DNA from: Bacteroidota bacterium
Lineage (GTDB): Bacteria; Bacteroidota; Bacteroidia; AKYH767-A; OLB10
NCBI GenBank assembly: GCA_016709725.1
Contig: JADJMG010000003.1
Span: forward strand, 1 to 64,000
Direction: 5' to 3'
Length of the DNA stretch: 64,000 nt
The translations under genes and the position numbers were made by a program. The notes below the pieces were generated by a model, which saw nothing but the letters and a program-made list of their open reading frames with translations, ran no database searches and had not been told where the DNA came from. Shown here one piece after another: positions 47,442 to 55,665 of the stretch; position 1 is the first letter of the stretch; every line of letters begins with the position of its first letter.

Positions 47442-47496
47442 GTTTGTTCTTTTTGGCCGCAACTGGCGGAACAGATGTAATGAAATTATTACACTG

Positions 47497-47561
47497 CAAA
47501 GATGGAATGATCCTTTTAGTAAAGCATTACACAATTAATATGAAAAGTTACAATTTTCCCA
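47497..47561 (-). promoter_or_regulatory. regulon promoter copy 2 (CsbD operon)
   Basis: Minus strand: TGGGAA (47561-47556, one mismatch), 3 nt, TGTAAC (47552-47547), 15 nt, TGTAAT (47531-47526), 21 nt, CATCTTTG (47504-47497). Start codon 55 nt downstream. Confidence 0.75.
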
Positions 47562-48117
47562 CATTATCCAGGGGACTCCTTCGTTTGTTCTTTAATGATT
47601 TGAAAAATGAAGGAGTTAATCCAGTTATTTTTTTGAATTGATTAGAAAGTGCACCGACACTGCTATAATGTAGTTTCCAAGCAATTTCTGTTAGATTGAG
47701 TTCATCATAAATGATCAGCTCTTTTACACGTTCAATTTTATGAAGTATGATGTAATGTTCAATAGTTTTACCTTCTGTTTCTGAAAATAGATTGGCTAAA
47801 TAGGTGTAATCATATTCTAATTTTTCACTAAGGTAATTCGAAAAATTTATTTTTGGAATTTCATCTGAATAATGAATCATTTCAACGATCGTGTTTTTGA
47901 TTTTTTCAATCAGCATTGCTTTTTTGTCATTCATGAGTTCTAACCCTGATTTTTGTAAAGCCATTTTAAATTTAGCACGCTGATCATCATTTATATCTTC
48001 TAGAACATCTACAAAACCTAATTCAACATTCACATAATGTAGTCCAAGCTTTTTTAATTCAGATTTTACCAGCATTTTGCAACGAATACTGACCATGTAT
48101 TTTATGTAGAGTTTCAA
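47548..48117 (-). CDS. AraC-type transcriptional regulator, candidate regulon activator
   Basis: 189 residues from TTG 48115-48117 (LKLYIKYMVSIRCK), chosen because Bacteroidota homologues begin at this segment; an ATG at 48096 is an alternative. A conserved N-terminal domain with KSELKKLGLHYVNVELG and a C-terminal HTH_18 (about 120-178: NLTEIAWKLHYSSVGALSNQFKKITGLTPSFFK). Such regulators are frequent beside CsbD-type stress genes in this phylum. It is the only DNA-binding regulator in the centre of the seven-promoter cluster and overlaps the CsbD promoter by its stop. Its role as activator is inferred. Confidence 0.85.
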   Translation of the reverse strand: MKLYIKYMVSIRCKMLVKSELKKLGLHYVNVELGFVDVLEDINDDQRAKFKMALQKSGLELMNDKKAMLIEKIKNTIVEMIHYSDEIPKINFSNYLSEKLEYDYTYLANLFSETEGKTIEHYIILHKIERVKELIIYDELNLTEIAWKLHYSSVGALSNQFKKITGLTPSFFKSLKNKRRSPLDNVGKL

Positions 48118-48458
48118 AATTCTATTGGTTATCGATGTAAACAAAAGTAACCATTAGGATGAATATAGTTACCATTTATAGAATTAATTTGAAGTCTATT
48201 TTGTATCATCTAGGGCCAAAATGAATTTATTTTTTGTGATTTCTGAAGAAGCATTGACTAAAGCTAACTGTTAATTTGTCAATTCATATTGATTTATGTA
48301 TAAAGGAATAGGTTTTCGATTCATTCTTAAGAGCCAAAATCGATGAATATAGAGTAAGCTGATTTTTTTATGTCTTGAAAAGGTCTTTTTTATCTGAGAC
48401 GTATTCTATTGGTTAGCTGTTTTCAAAGCTGATTAGTAAGCAACTCAAGTTGCTCAAT
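48118..48458. other. intergenic stretch between AraC and the nonsense-bearing gene
   Basis: Contains the AraC operator at its left part; the rest is AT-rich and closed in all frames. Confidence 0.4.
48142..48175 (-). promoter_or_regulatory. 21-bp repeated operator and -7 element of the AraC gene
   Basis: ATGGTAAC (48175-48168) and ATGGTTAC (48154-48147) are direct repeats exactly 21 bp apart, and the second overlaps TACTTTTG (48149-48142), a full TAnnTTTG -7 box 25 nt ahead of the TTG start. The repeat spacing equals that of the TGTAAY boxes of the regulon promoters, suggesting autoregulation. Confidence 0.5.
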
Positions 48459-48848
48459 TCATATTATTCTAAAATCTACTTTGTTTGATAAAATTATTTC
48501 TTTAATTTCTTGGCGACCTTTTGAATGATCACCTAATATAGACGTACTTTCGACTTTTCTATTGGTATGAACATCAATTGGCGATGAATAAAGTTTGAAG
48601 TTAGAAATTTTTAAACTGTCTTTTTCATTGTTCGTTGCTAAATTGAGAGACTTGCTTGAATATTCATTTAATACGGATTTTAACTTTGAATAGTATAATT
48701 CTTACGTTTCAGTATGTTTATGATCAAGATCTTTTGTTAGAAAAAGTGAAGGCATTTCTTTAATATGGTCGCTTAATTCAGGAAATTCCATTTGTATTTT
48801 CATGGCGATATTTAAAATATTTTGCTGCAATTCAGCTTTTGTTTTCAT
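48459..48848 (-). pseudogene. unrecognised protein of 129 codons with an internal TAA
   Basis: ATG 48846-48848 opens MKTKAELQQNILNIAMKIQ followed by MEFPELSDHIKEMPSLFL and an in-frame TAA at 48702-48704, after which the same frame continues ELYYSKLKSVLNEYSSKSLN, HTNRKVESTSILGDHSKGRQ to TGA at 48459. A single base change restores a continuous, mostly helical protein. It lies 96 bp downstream of the receiver gene on the same strand. No family recognised. Real nonsense mutation or sequence error are both possible. Confidence 0.6.
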
Positions 48849-48944
48849 AGATGATGGGTATTTTTAATTTAATTTGATATTTTGTATTTTAATTTACATT
48901 TTTAAAGGGATCAATTACTGTTATGTTCGACTATGTTCCTTTCT

Positions 48945-49346
48945 CTATTTGTGGATTTCTATTTGTCGATGTCTATTACTTCCCGACTTTATCCATTGCT
49001 TAGCCATTGCTAAAAGTGTAGGTAGTTCGAAAGGCTTAATTATGTAATCATCGGCCCCAAGTTCCAATGCCTTTGTTCTATCCACATTTTCTGCGTTTGA
49101 GGTGCTGAAAATAAATGGGATCTCGTAGGTTTTCGATAAATTTAATATCAATTGCAAAACGCGATAGCCATTCATTAATGGCATTTTTGTATCGCAAATT
49201 ATTAAGTCTGGAATATGTTTTCGTGCAAGTTCAATTCCTGTTTTACCATTTTCTGCAGCAAGTATTTTATAACCTTCCATTTCGAAGTATTCACTTAAAT
49301 TATCTAAAATAAGTCGGTTGTCTTCAATTAATAAGATTGTGGCCAT
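48945..49346 (-). CDS. stand-alone receiver (REC) protein
   Basis: 133 residues, REC domain only: acidic pair LIEDN, phosphoryl Asp in DLIICDTKMPLMNGY, Thr/Ser in FIFSTSN, Lys in YIIKPFELP. The start is ATG 49344-49346 (a second ATG at 49349 is possible). Single-domain receivers pass phosphate or act by protein contacts. It has the regulon promoter 27-30 nt upstream. Confidence 0.9.
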   Translation of the reverse strand: MATILLIEDNRLILDNLSEYFEMEGYKILAAENGKTGIELARKHIPDLIICDTKMPLMNGYRVLQLILNLSKTYEIPFIFSTSNAENVDRTKALELGADDYIIKPFELPTLLAMAKQWIKSGSNRHRQIEIHK

Positions 49347-49376
49347 CATCTCTATTGTAAATAGTTCGGTTGAACT

Positions 49377-49441
49377 CAAAATTCATTCTTATTTGGCTGA
49401 TGAGTGTTACAGAATTTTATTTAAAAGTTGCAAAATTCACA
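49377..49441 (-). promoter_or_regulatory. regulon promoter copy 3 (receiver protein)
   Basis: Minus strand: TGTGAA (49441-49436), 3 nt, TGCAAC (49432-49427), 15 nt, TGTAAC (49411-49406), 21 nt, GAATTTTG (49384-49377). Confidence 0.75.
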
Positions 49442-49891
49442 CTTTATTTTATTTCTATTTGTGGCTTACACAATCTAGGGTAACCAAAAATTATTTTTGA
49501 AACCCACTAGTTGCTTTTATAACCAGCTCCTAAATTAGAAAAACATGATGTCAATATGTATTGTAATGTGAATTGATCCATTAGTATCCAATTCAAGATT
49601 GAAACGTAAAGGAGTCAACGTCTATAATATTATTTAGCTACCACGAGCGATCATTGTAATATAATCGTGATGAGGCTTGTCCACTATCTAGCGGTTGTGT
49701 AGCTAAGGCGTAACAAGGAACGAAGTGAAGGTGGCAAGGCCAAATTCTCGATGTTTCGAACTCGCGCTAGGATTTCTTGTAGGTAGTTTTAATCGCAATA
49801 AAGAAGGATCTAATCATTCAAGTTCGGGCAATTTTCTTGGAAGTAGTCGCAGTAATTTGAATTGAAAATGAACAATAGATGGTAAACAGCA
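49442..49891. other. intergenic stretch with an odd GC-richer patch
   Basis: 450 bp without a gene. Around 49690-49770 base composition rises (CTAGCGGTTGTGTAGCTAAG, GGTGGCAAGGCC) and no reading frame is open, suggesting a degenerated insertion or RNA remnant; no tRNA-like cloverleaf or IS terminal repeat was found. Confidence 0.3.
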
Positions 49892-50857
49892 TTATTGCTT
49901 CTCAACAAAAAAGAACTCGTGGCCCATCCATCCTTTTTCAAAGCAAAGTCTATTCGATTGTTTCCAAAATGCTTTTGCCCAATACGAAAAATCTTTATCA
50001 TAAAGCGTTCGTATCATGAGCCTGGTTACAGTTATCCATTTTGAAAGTGGAAAGATTTTATCAAATTCATTTTTCCAACCTCTCGCGGTCCAAATATAAT
50101 GTTCTCTTCCGTCAACCACTTTTATGGTTTTAAATTCTCCCGGCTTCGCACATGAAATAAAATGCTCAGCATCTCTCGGTAACCATGCTTCAGGGTATCG
50201 ATAGAGTAATAAACCTATGTGATAATGTTTTTGTTCTTCGTCTGTTGTCCCCTCTTTTTCAACTTGCAATTTATTATAATCGCATTCCTTGTGATTAAAG
50301 GTCATAAACTGCCCACCAATACGACCGCCAGGTTTTAATAGACTACTGCAGTAATCGAAAAAATTTCTGTAAACTTGATCTTGTTTTCCTTCAACATAAT
50401 CGGTTGGGGATGCAAAATGTTCAGGAGAACCCATGGCAACGATAGCATCAAATGGACCGTTGTCTGGTTTATATTCCTGCCAAACGGCGCGATGTACATT
50501 ATGTCCAGAACTTTTTAGATATTCATATTGACTTTTACCCGGGCAAATTGAGGTGACATCAATTCCTCTTGCTCTACAATAATCGGAAAAAGGTCCCCAT
50601 CCTGGACCAATTTCGAAAATTTTCATTCCACTATTTTCTTTAAGTCCTAAGTATTTAAAGTAATTATCATATTTTACTTCTTGCGCCTTTTGAATGGTCT
50701 CTAAAGTTGCTTTGCCATAATTACCAGGCCATGAATTGGAAATAGATGGAAAATTTCCAAAAATCTGACGAAAAAGTTTATCTACTGGATCATATGCCGC
50801 GTTGTGTGGTTCTATAGCTCCTTTCGTAGTTGGGCCAATTTTCTTTTTGACTTGCAT
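49892..50857 (-). CDS. cyclopropane-fatty-acyl-phospholipid synthase-like methyltransferase
   Basis: 321 residues. SAM-binding motif FEIGPGWGPFSDYCRA (about 95-110), GIDVTSICPGKSQYEYLKS, FDAIVAMGSPEHF, and LLKPGGRIGGQFMTFNHKECDYNKL fit the CFA-synthase/mycolic acid type group, including the HYHIGLLLYRYPEAWLP stretch near the active-site cavity. It would add a methylene bridge to unsaturated acyl chains or methylate a related lipid. CFA synthesis is a classic late/stress response, in keeping with its regulon promoter, which lies unusually far upstream (182 nt leader). Confidence 0.82.
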   Translation of the reverse strand: MQVKKKIGPTTKGAIEPHNAAYDPVDKLFRQIFGNFPSISNSWPGNYGKATLETIQKAQEVKYDNYFKYLGLKENSGMKIFEIGPGWGPFSDYCRARGIDVTSICPGKSQYEYLKSSGHNVHRAVWQEYKPDNGPFDAIVAMGSPEHFASPTDYVEGKQDQVYRNFFDYCSSLLKPGGRIGGQFMTFNHKECDYNKLQVEKEGTTDEEQKHYHIGLLLYRYPEAWLPRDAEHFISCAKPGEFKTIKVVDGREHYIWTARGWKNEFDKIFPLSKWITVTRLMIRTLYDKDFSYWAKAFWKQSNRLCFEKGWMGHEFFFVEKQ

Positions 50858-51442
50858 AAATTATTGAATTGTTGAGATTGAGAATAACCTTAATTACTAT
50901 TTTAATAAGGTTGGGAAATGAGTTTTATTGAGGAGTTAACTTCATTAAGGGTATTTGTTAATGAACTTAAAAGGGCGGTTGAGGAGTGAAGAATTGTAAT
51001 TCTGATTTCTTTACAGGTGAAAACTTTTACACGTTTGTGTAAAGATGGGCTTTATTTTTAAATGAAACATTACACAATATTTGGAATGAGTTACATAATT
51101 CACACATTTTTAAGTCTAAATGTAATGAATAGAAGCTAAAATGTCCGAAGGTCTTTAAGATTAATTAACCATCCATATTGTAGTAAATAGTTGAACTTTC
51201 GAGTTCAAGGGCTGCACTTTTATGGTACTAAAGTATGGACTCGGTAGTGATCAAAGACGATATTAAGGATATTTTAATACATCTTCTCTTAACTTAAATG
51301 CAAAGTAGGAAAAACCGCTTAATAAACGATAGGGTGCCTGTAAATAATTAATAATTGAAGTGTAAACTTGAAAGGAATTATAGCAATTAAAACAAAATTT
51401 AAGCCGTTAAAATTACACGTAAGAATTCCTCGTATAGTTTAA
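50858..51442. other. long leader and intergenic stretch before the CFA-like gene
   Basis: Holds the regulon promoter at 51040-51104 and an inverted repeat AACCTTA / TAAGGTT at 50886-50912, about 28 nt before the ATG, which could fold over the ribosome site. The rest is AT-rich with no gene recognised. Confidence 0.4.
51040..51104 (-). promoter_or_regulatory. regulon promoter copy 4 (CFA-like gene)
   Basis: Minus strand: TGTGAA (51104-51099), 3 nt, TGTAAC (51095-51090), 15 nt, TGTAAT (51074-51069), 21 nt, CATCTTTA (51047-51040). The start codon is 182 nt on, the longest leader of the set. Confidence 0.7.
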
Positions 51443-51829
51443 TTATTGTGGAATCTTTTCCACTAGAATTTCATTCCCCTTTTTATCGTAATAAGTACAC
51501 GTCATCTTGTCCATGGAGATTTCCCATTTTTCAATACCATACGTAGCACACATTTTAATGAAAGTCAGAAAATCTGTCTTGCCTTGTTGATGAGCAAATA
51601 ACTCCGTCTTAAATTGTTCACTGTTGGGAGTTTCAGCTACGATTAATGCATCATACTTTGCCGGTACTTTTGCAGAATAATTTTGAACTCCATGATAATC
51701 TATGTGACCATCTGTTACATAGGCTTCATAATGAGTAACACCTAACCCTTTAATTTCTCTAATGTATGAAGGAAAGTCGGCGCCTGATTTTACTCTACTA
51801 TGCGCAGCTTTTATTTGATCTATTGTAAA
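51443..51829 (-). CDS. DUF1398 family protein
   Basis: 128 residues from ATG 51827-51829 (MFTIDQIKAAHSRVKSGADF). DUF1398 signatures: FPSYIREIKGLGVTHYEAYV, FLTFIKMCATYGIEKWEIS, MTCTYYDKKGNEILVEKIP. Small cytoplasmic proteins of unknown function (YbcV-like). No regulon promoter in front. Confidence 0.87.
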   Translation of the reverse strand, partial: FTIDQIKAAHSRVKSGADFPSYIREIKGLGVTHYEAYVTDGHIDYHGVQNYSAKVPAKYDALIVAETPNSEQFKTELFAHQQGKTDFLTFIKMCATYGIEKWEISMDKMTCTYYDKKGNEILVEKIPQ

Positions 51830-52028
51830 CATCCTCTCAGAAATTTTCCTTGCTCTACAAAAATGCAAAAAAATAAACTTTCTTAGCTATAAAAATATTT
51901 TTTTCTGCCAAGAGCGATTAAAACTATAATTTAATCCTTACGTCCTATTGGAAGTCTATAATGAATTGAACCTATTCCTAGAATTTGTTTTATAGGAGAA
52001 TGCTTAAGGTGGTTCGTTCAAAAAAATC

Positions 52029-53219
52029 TTAATTTCTAATGGAAAATTCGCTGTGATCTGTGCTTCCAGATTTTGTGGCTGGTTTGTTAAATGGCAATGA
52101 AAAAAAGAATGATGTTCCTTCTCCCTCAACGCTTTTAACCCAAATTTGACCATTGTTTTTTTCTATAAAACTTTTGGTTAACAGTAATCCGATACCAGCT
52201 CCTTTGTTTTCCTGTCGTGTTTTCGAAAGTGAACTTATTTCCGGTGTAAAAAGTTTTTCCTGAATTTGCTTCGACATTCCGATGCCATCATCTTTTATCT
52301 CTACAATAATCATTTCTTTTTTCTGATTAGAGGTCACAGTAATTGTGCCGTTGTGGTGCGAATTTGTAATAGCATTTGAAACAATGTTTTGGATGACAGA
52401 AAGTATCATTTTCCCGTCGGCATAAGCTGAAATGTTTTGTTCGATTTCGTTTTGAAGTTTTATGTTTTTAGCAGATGCTAGTTGGTTTAATGTTTCAAAA
52501 ACTTTAAATGTGTATTGGTGGAGGTAGATTTTAGCAGGAGAAAAAGTTTCGGTTGCGTATTTTATCCTTGCCCATTCTACTAAATAATCTAACATATTTA
52601 ATTCATCTTTTGAAGAAGCTTCCAAAAAGTTGACCATTTGTCTTAATTCATCGGGTTGAATCGTATCAATTCTTGATTTAAGGTATTGGGTTATTGCAAT
52701 AATCCTTGTTAACGGACTTCTTAAATCATGTGAAAGAATTGCAAGGATACTTTCCTTATGAGCATTAAGCTCTTCGAGTTCTTTTACATGTTTGTTTAAT
52801 GCATCTTCAGATTTTTTTCGATCAGTTAGATCAAGCAAGATGTTGACGTAACCGATCTTCTCTCCATTTACGTCCGTAAAAGGGAATACTAAACCAAATG
52901 CATAAAATTTATTATTGTTTTTGCGAACATGCCATCTGTTGTTGACTGCTTTTCCTTTTAGGCGAGCGGTATGAATTTCGTTTTTTGGAATACCATTCTT
53001 TTTATCTTCTGGTGTGAAGATCAAATCGAAATGTTTACCAATAACTTCTCGAGATTGATAGCCAAAAATAGCAGTTGAACCAGAGCTCCAACTATTAATT
53101 ATTAAATTATTATCTACCGTAAAAATGGAATAGTCATGCAAGCTTTCGATAAGCTGGCTGTAAAATTCTGAATTGGGGATGTAATGATTCTTAAGTGTTT
53201 TTGAAGAGGCTAGTTGCAT
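52029..53219 (-). CDS. PAS-domain sensor histidine kinase
   Basis: 396 residues. PAS about 20-135 (SIFTVDNNLIINSWSSGSTAIFGYQSREVIGKHF; PAC end INILLDLTDRKKSE), HisKA about 150-220 (ILAILSHDLRSPLTRIIAI with the phosphoacceptor His), HATPase_c about 260-380 (NIVSNAITNSHHNGTI N-box, VEIKDDGIGMSKQIQ, GAGIGLLLTKSFIEKNNGQI). No membrane helices: a cytoplasmic sensor. Its receiver partner may be one of the stand-alone or C-terminal REC proteins nearby. Confidence 0.93.
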   Translation of the reverse strand: MQLASSKTLKNHYIPNSEFYSQLIESLHDYSIFTVDNNLIINSWSSGSTAIFGYQSREVIGKHFDLIFTPEDKKNGIPKNEIHTARLKGKAVNNRWHVRKNNNKFYAFGLVFPFTDVNGEKIGYVNILLDLTDRKKSEDALNKHVKELEELNAHKESILAILSHDLRSPLTRIIAITQYLKSRIDTIQPDELRQMVNFLEASSKDELNMLDYLVEWARIKYATETFSPAKIYLHQYTFKVFETLNQLASAKNIKLQNEIEQNISAYADGKMILSVIQNIVSNAITNSHHNGTITVTSNQKKEMIIVEIKDDGIGMSKQIQEKLFTPEISSLSKTRQENKGAGIGLLLTKSFIEKNNGQIWVKSVEGEGTSFFFSLPFNKPATKSGSTDHSEFSIRN

Positions 53220-53252
53220 TGCAATTTGATTTATTAAAAGGTTGAGGATTTT

Positions 53253-53510
53253 TTAATCAGTGTGCAAATTTGAAAGATGTTTCACAGCTTGCGAGTCTCG
53301 TTCGAGATCGAAAGGAGATTTTTGATTTTCAACTGTCCATGTATCATAAAAATATTGATTTTGATGGCAACGAGAACAGTTTCTTGACGCTTTGAAAGGG
53401 TAATCGTCACCACAATTTTTTATCCAGTTAGAATAATCTTTGTATCTCCAATTATGCCCCAGAATCTTGCATAAGATATTGGTAGATGTTTCATTTTTAC
53501 TTTCTCCCAT
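53253..53510 (-). CDS. small zinc-ribbon-like protein (DUF1660-like)
   Basis: 85 residues. C-x3-GHNW at about 14-20 and C-S-R-C-H at about 45-49 form a likely Zn-binding pair as in DUF1660 (CKILGHNW ... CSRC). Hydrophilic; function unknown. It sits 33 bp upstream of the PAS kinase on the same strand and may be cotranscribed with it. Confidence 0.65.
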   Translation of the reverse strand: MGESKNETSTNILCKILGHNWRYKDYSNWIKNCGDDYPFKASRNCSRCHQNQYFYDTWTVENQKSPFDLERDSQAVKHLSNLHTD

Positions 53511-53606
53511 TTTTCTTTTTATTAACTTGTGGATTTTAGTTATAACTTTCCCTAACGAAGCTTATTGCTCTGTAGTGAAATTATTCATGTCAAGCGTTTT
53601 TGAAAT

Positions 53607-53636
53607 AACCAATCCCCACCTGCGTAGGGATTGGTT
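53607..53636 (-). terminator. intrinsic terminator after the acidic hydrophilic protein
   Basis: Perfect ten-base stem AACCAATCCC / GGGATTGGTT around a ten-base loop, 20 bp after the stop at 53656. A-rich and T-rich flanks on both sides. Confidence 0.85.
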
Positions 53637-53655
53637 GAAAAGGGATTTTAATTAA

Positions 53656-53925
53656 TTACTTTTTTTGATTTTGACTTGATGTTTTTCCAGAAGTGTTTCC
53701 ACCCGTAGTTTCTTCTTCTTCCTCTTCATCATCTTTAAAAGTAGATTTTGTTTCGCCTTTTATTGAAGCAGAACCTTGATTGTTTTCTGAACCTTGACGA
53801 GAGTTTTGGTTTGCTTTTGGATTGTTAGGATTGATTTCTTCTTTTTTCTTTCCGTCTTGTGTTTGTTCTTGGTGTGACTTACTATCAGATTCCTGATTGC
53901 GGCGGTCGTTTTGGTTGGTTGTCAT
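53656..53925 (-). CDS. low-complexity acidic hydrophilic protein
   Basis: 89 residues rich in N, Q, S, E, K and with no hydrophobic stretch (QNDRRNQESDSKSHQEQ, FKDDEEEEEETTGGNTSG). Likely intrinsically disordered, resembling hydrophilin/desiccation proteins; no family assigned. It has its own regulon promoter. Confidence 0.7.
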   Translation of the reverse strand: MTTNQNDRRNQESDSKSHQEQTQDGKKKEEINPNNPKANQNSRQGSENNQGSASIKGETKSTFKDDEEEEEETTGGNTSGKTSSQNQKK

Positions 53926-53963
53926 ATTATCTTTGTTTAGTTTGTAACTGAATTATTACTTCA

Positions 53964-54028
53964 CAGAGATGACAGCACACATGCAGAATTTTGTTACATC
54001 ATTATTGAAAAATGTTACATTATTCACA
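53964..54028 (-). promoter_or_regulatory. regulon promoter copy 5 (acidic protein)
   Basis: Minus strand: TGTGAA (54028-54023), 3 nt, TGTAAC (54019-54014), 15 nt, TGTAAC (53998-53993), 21 nt, CATCTCTG (53971-53964). Start codon 38 nt on. Confidence 0.75.
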
Positions 54029-54041
54029 CCTTTATAAATAA

Positions 54042-54071
54042 AAAAGAGCTGACAATATTGTCAGCCCTTTA
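54042..54071 (-). terminator. terminator of the vanished cupin copy
   Basis: Perfect nine-base palindrome GCTGACAAT / ATTGTCAGC with A run and T run at either side, 29 bp past the remnant stop at 54100. Confidence 0.8.
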
Positions 54072-54099
54072 CAAAACAATCTATGACTTTTTGAGCCGA

Positions 54100-54194
54100 T
54101 TATTCCTCATATCCGCTTTTGATCACAGTTGTATTATTTTGAAAAATTCATTAGTCTGAAAGATAATGAAAGAATGTGCTTTAATAATTCCCAT
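54100..54194 (-). pseudogene. C-terminal remnant of a third cupin copy
   Basis: GIIKAHSFIIFQTNEFFKII (from ATG 54194) corresponds to GIIIPAHALHCFTANEQFKM of the cupin at 61818, and after a frame change TVIKSGYEE precedes TAA at 54100, identical to the other copies. The N-terminal two thirds are missing, yet the regulon promoter (54255-54319) and the terminator remain. A deleted paralogue, clearly decay rather than sequencing error. Confidence 0.7.
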
Positions 54195-54519
54195 TTATTA
54201 CCTTACGTTTTCTTATGCTTTTATCTTCGATATTATTCCAATGGTTTGATGCAACAAAGATGTCTACTCTTTTAATAAAATTAATTACATAATTTTAGAA
54301 TTAAATTACATAATTCACATATTAACTATTTTAAATGGGGGTAAGGATTGACAGTAGCACCCCATCATTAGTGAGATAGTAAAACTAATTTTATAAAGCA
54401 ATAAATTTCGTTGATAAAAGTGAGACTGAAGGGATCTGTTATTGTTAGAAAAATAATATTTAGAAAATGTCTTTAACAAGAGTTTTTAGAAATAGAAATA
54501 CCCTTTTTTATGAATACAA
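54195..54519. other. intergenic stretch with regulon promoter copy 6
   Basis: Contains the promoter of the lost cupin copy; the rest up to the anti-sigma gene stop is AT-rich without open frames. Confidence 0.5.
54255..54319 (-). promoter_or_regulatory. regulon promoter copy 6 (cupin remnant)
   Basis: Minus strand: TGTGAA (54319-54314), 3 nt, TGTAAT (54310-54305), 15 nt, TGTAAT (54289-54284), 21 nt, CATCTTTG (54262-54255). Confidence 0.75.
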
Positions 54520-55128
54520 TTATGCAGCGATGCGTTGAAGGATCACTTTGCAAGGAGTTTTTGAAGTAACCTTTACAACATGCGTTTTATGAAGAGGAAT
54601 TTCAAAATAGTCCCCAGGCACTAATGGATAGATATTTTCATCTATGGTAATATTGCATGTTCCTTCTACGATCAGAAATTTCTCATATTCATCATGATGC
54701 AATTCAGGTGGCGTGGAATCCATGATCCAGATGATTGCGGTTTTCTGATTTGGAGTATAACCTATTATTTTAGCATATGTATCTTCAACTTCAATAGGTA
54801 AAACCATATCCTCTCTATTAAGCCAAGTTGCGAAATCTGATAACTTCGAAGTTTCATTCAACATGGGAGGGAATGACGGCGTTTCTCCATTCTCCATTCG
54901 TTCCATATATTCGATAGTAGCGAGTACAAATGGCTTAAGATTACGGCTAGGTTGAACAGCATTGGCCATGGCGAATTGCTCAATCGTTTTACTGATTTCT
55001 GCAATTTCCTTTCGAACCTCAGGGTGCTTTGCCGCTGCTTGTTCAACTTCCAGCGTTTCTTCTTTGCTGAGAGTACCAAGAACGTATTGCTCCAGAATTC
55101 CTGACAATATGTATTCTTTAATATCCAT
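54520..55128 (-). CDS. soluble cupin-type anti-sigma factor
   Basis: 202 residues. N-terminal anti-sigma helices (about 1-60: SGILEQYVLGTLSKEETLEVEQAAAKHPEVRKEI, RskA-like) and a C-terminal ChrR-type cupin (about 100-200: ELHHDEYEKFLIVEGTCNITID, PLVPGDYFEIPLHKTHVV) with histidines and glutamate suited to hold a metal. No transmembrane segment, so it should act in the cytoplasm. Its ATG immediately follows the stop of the ECF sigma gene; the two form a regulator pair resembling sigma-E/ChrR, sensing oxidants or metals. Confidence 0.87.
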   Translation of the reverse strand: MDIKEYILSGILEQYVLGTLSKEETLEVEQAAAKHPEVRKEIAEISKTIEQFAMANAVQPSRNLKPFVLATIEYMERMENGETPSFPPMLNETSKLSDFATWLNREDMVLPIEVEDTYAKIIGYTPNQKTAIIWIMDSTPPELHHDEYEKFLIVEGTCNITIDENIYPLVPGDYFEIPLHKTHVVKVTSKTPCKVILQRIAA

Positions 55129-55665
55129 TTATTTGATTACTTTTCTAAGTTCAATTAAGGCCGCTCGTGCCCGTGTTTTAACAGTTCCCAAAGGCAAATT
55201 CAATTCCTGCGAAATTTCTTCTTGTGTGTATCCTCCAAAATAGGCAAGGTCAATGATTACTTTGTATTCGGGCTTTAAGTTATCCACGATCTCTTTTATT
55301 CCAATTTTGTCTTCCTGCGATTTATGCTGATGTATTTCATCAACACTATGTACGTTGTTATTGATGGATTGGATTGATGCGTTTTTAAAGGTCCGAACTT
55401 TATCAATAGCGGTATTCCGTGCAATATTTAACATCCAGGTAAAAAGAGTTCCCTTTGTGCTATCGTAGGTGGCTATTTTTTTCCAGATTTTAATAAAAAC
55501 GTCTTGTAATACATCTTCTGAAGTTTCTTCATCTTGATTTACAATTTTGAGGATGATACCAAATAAAGCACCCGAATAATGATCATAAAGGTAACTGAAA
55601 GCAGCTTTGTTGTTCTGCTTTAATAAATTTACGAGTTCTTCTTCGCTATATTTTTTTTCGGGCAT
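55129..55665 (-). CDS. ECF RNA polymerase sigma factor (SigK/ChrR partner type)
   Basis: 178 residues. Region 2: SYLYDHYSGALFGIILKIV, DVLQDVFIKIWKKI, GTLFTWMLNIARNTAIDKVR. Region 4: PEYKVIIDLAYFGGYTQEEISQELNLPLGTVKTRARAALIELRK. The anti-sigma partner starts at the next base. Target promoters unknown; the TGTGAA/TGTAAY promoters fit an activator better than a sigma-only recognition, but a role is not excluded. Confidence 0.93.
   Translation of the reverse strand: MPEKKYSEEELVNLLKQNNKAAFSYLYDHYSGALFGIILKIVNQDEETSEDVLQDVFIKIWKKIATYDSTKGTLFTWMLNIARNTAIDKVRTFKNASIQSINNNVHSVDEIHQHKSQEDKIGIKEIVDNLKPEYKVIIDLAYFGGYTQEEISQELNLPLGTVKTRARAALIELRKVIK

Noticed and set aside
49680..49780. tRNA or IS remnant in the GC-richer patch
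   Set aside because: No cloverleaf, terminal inverted repeat or transposase fragment could be identified.
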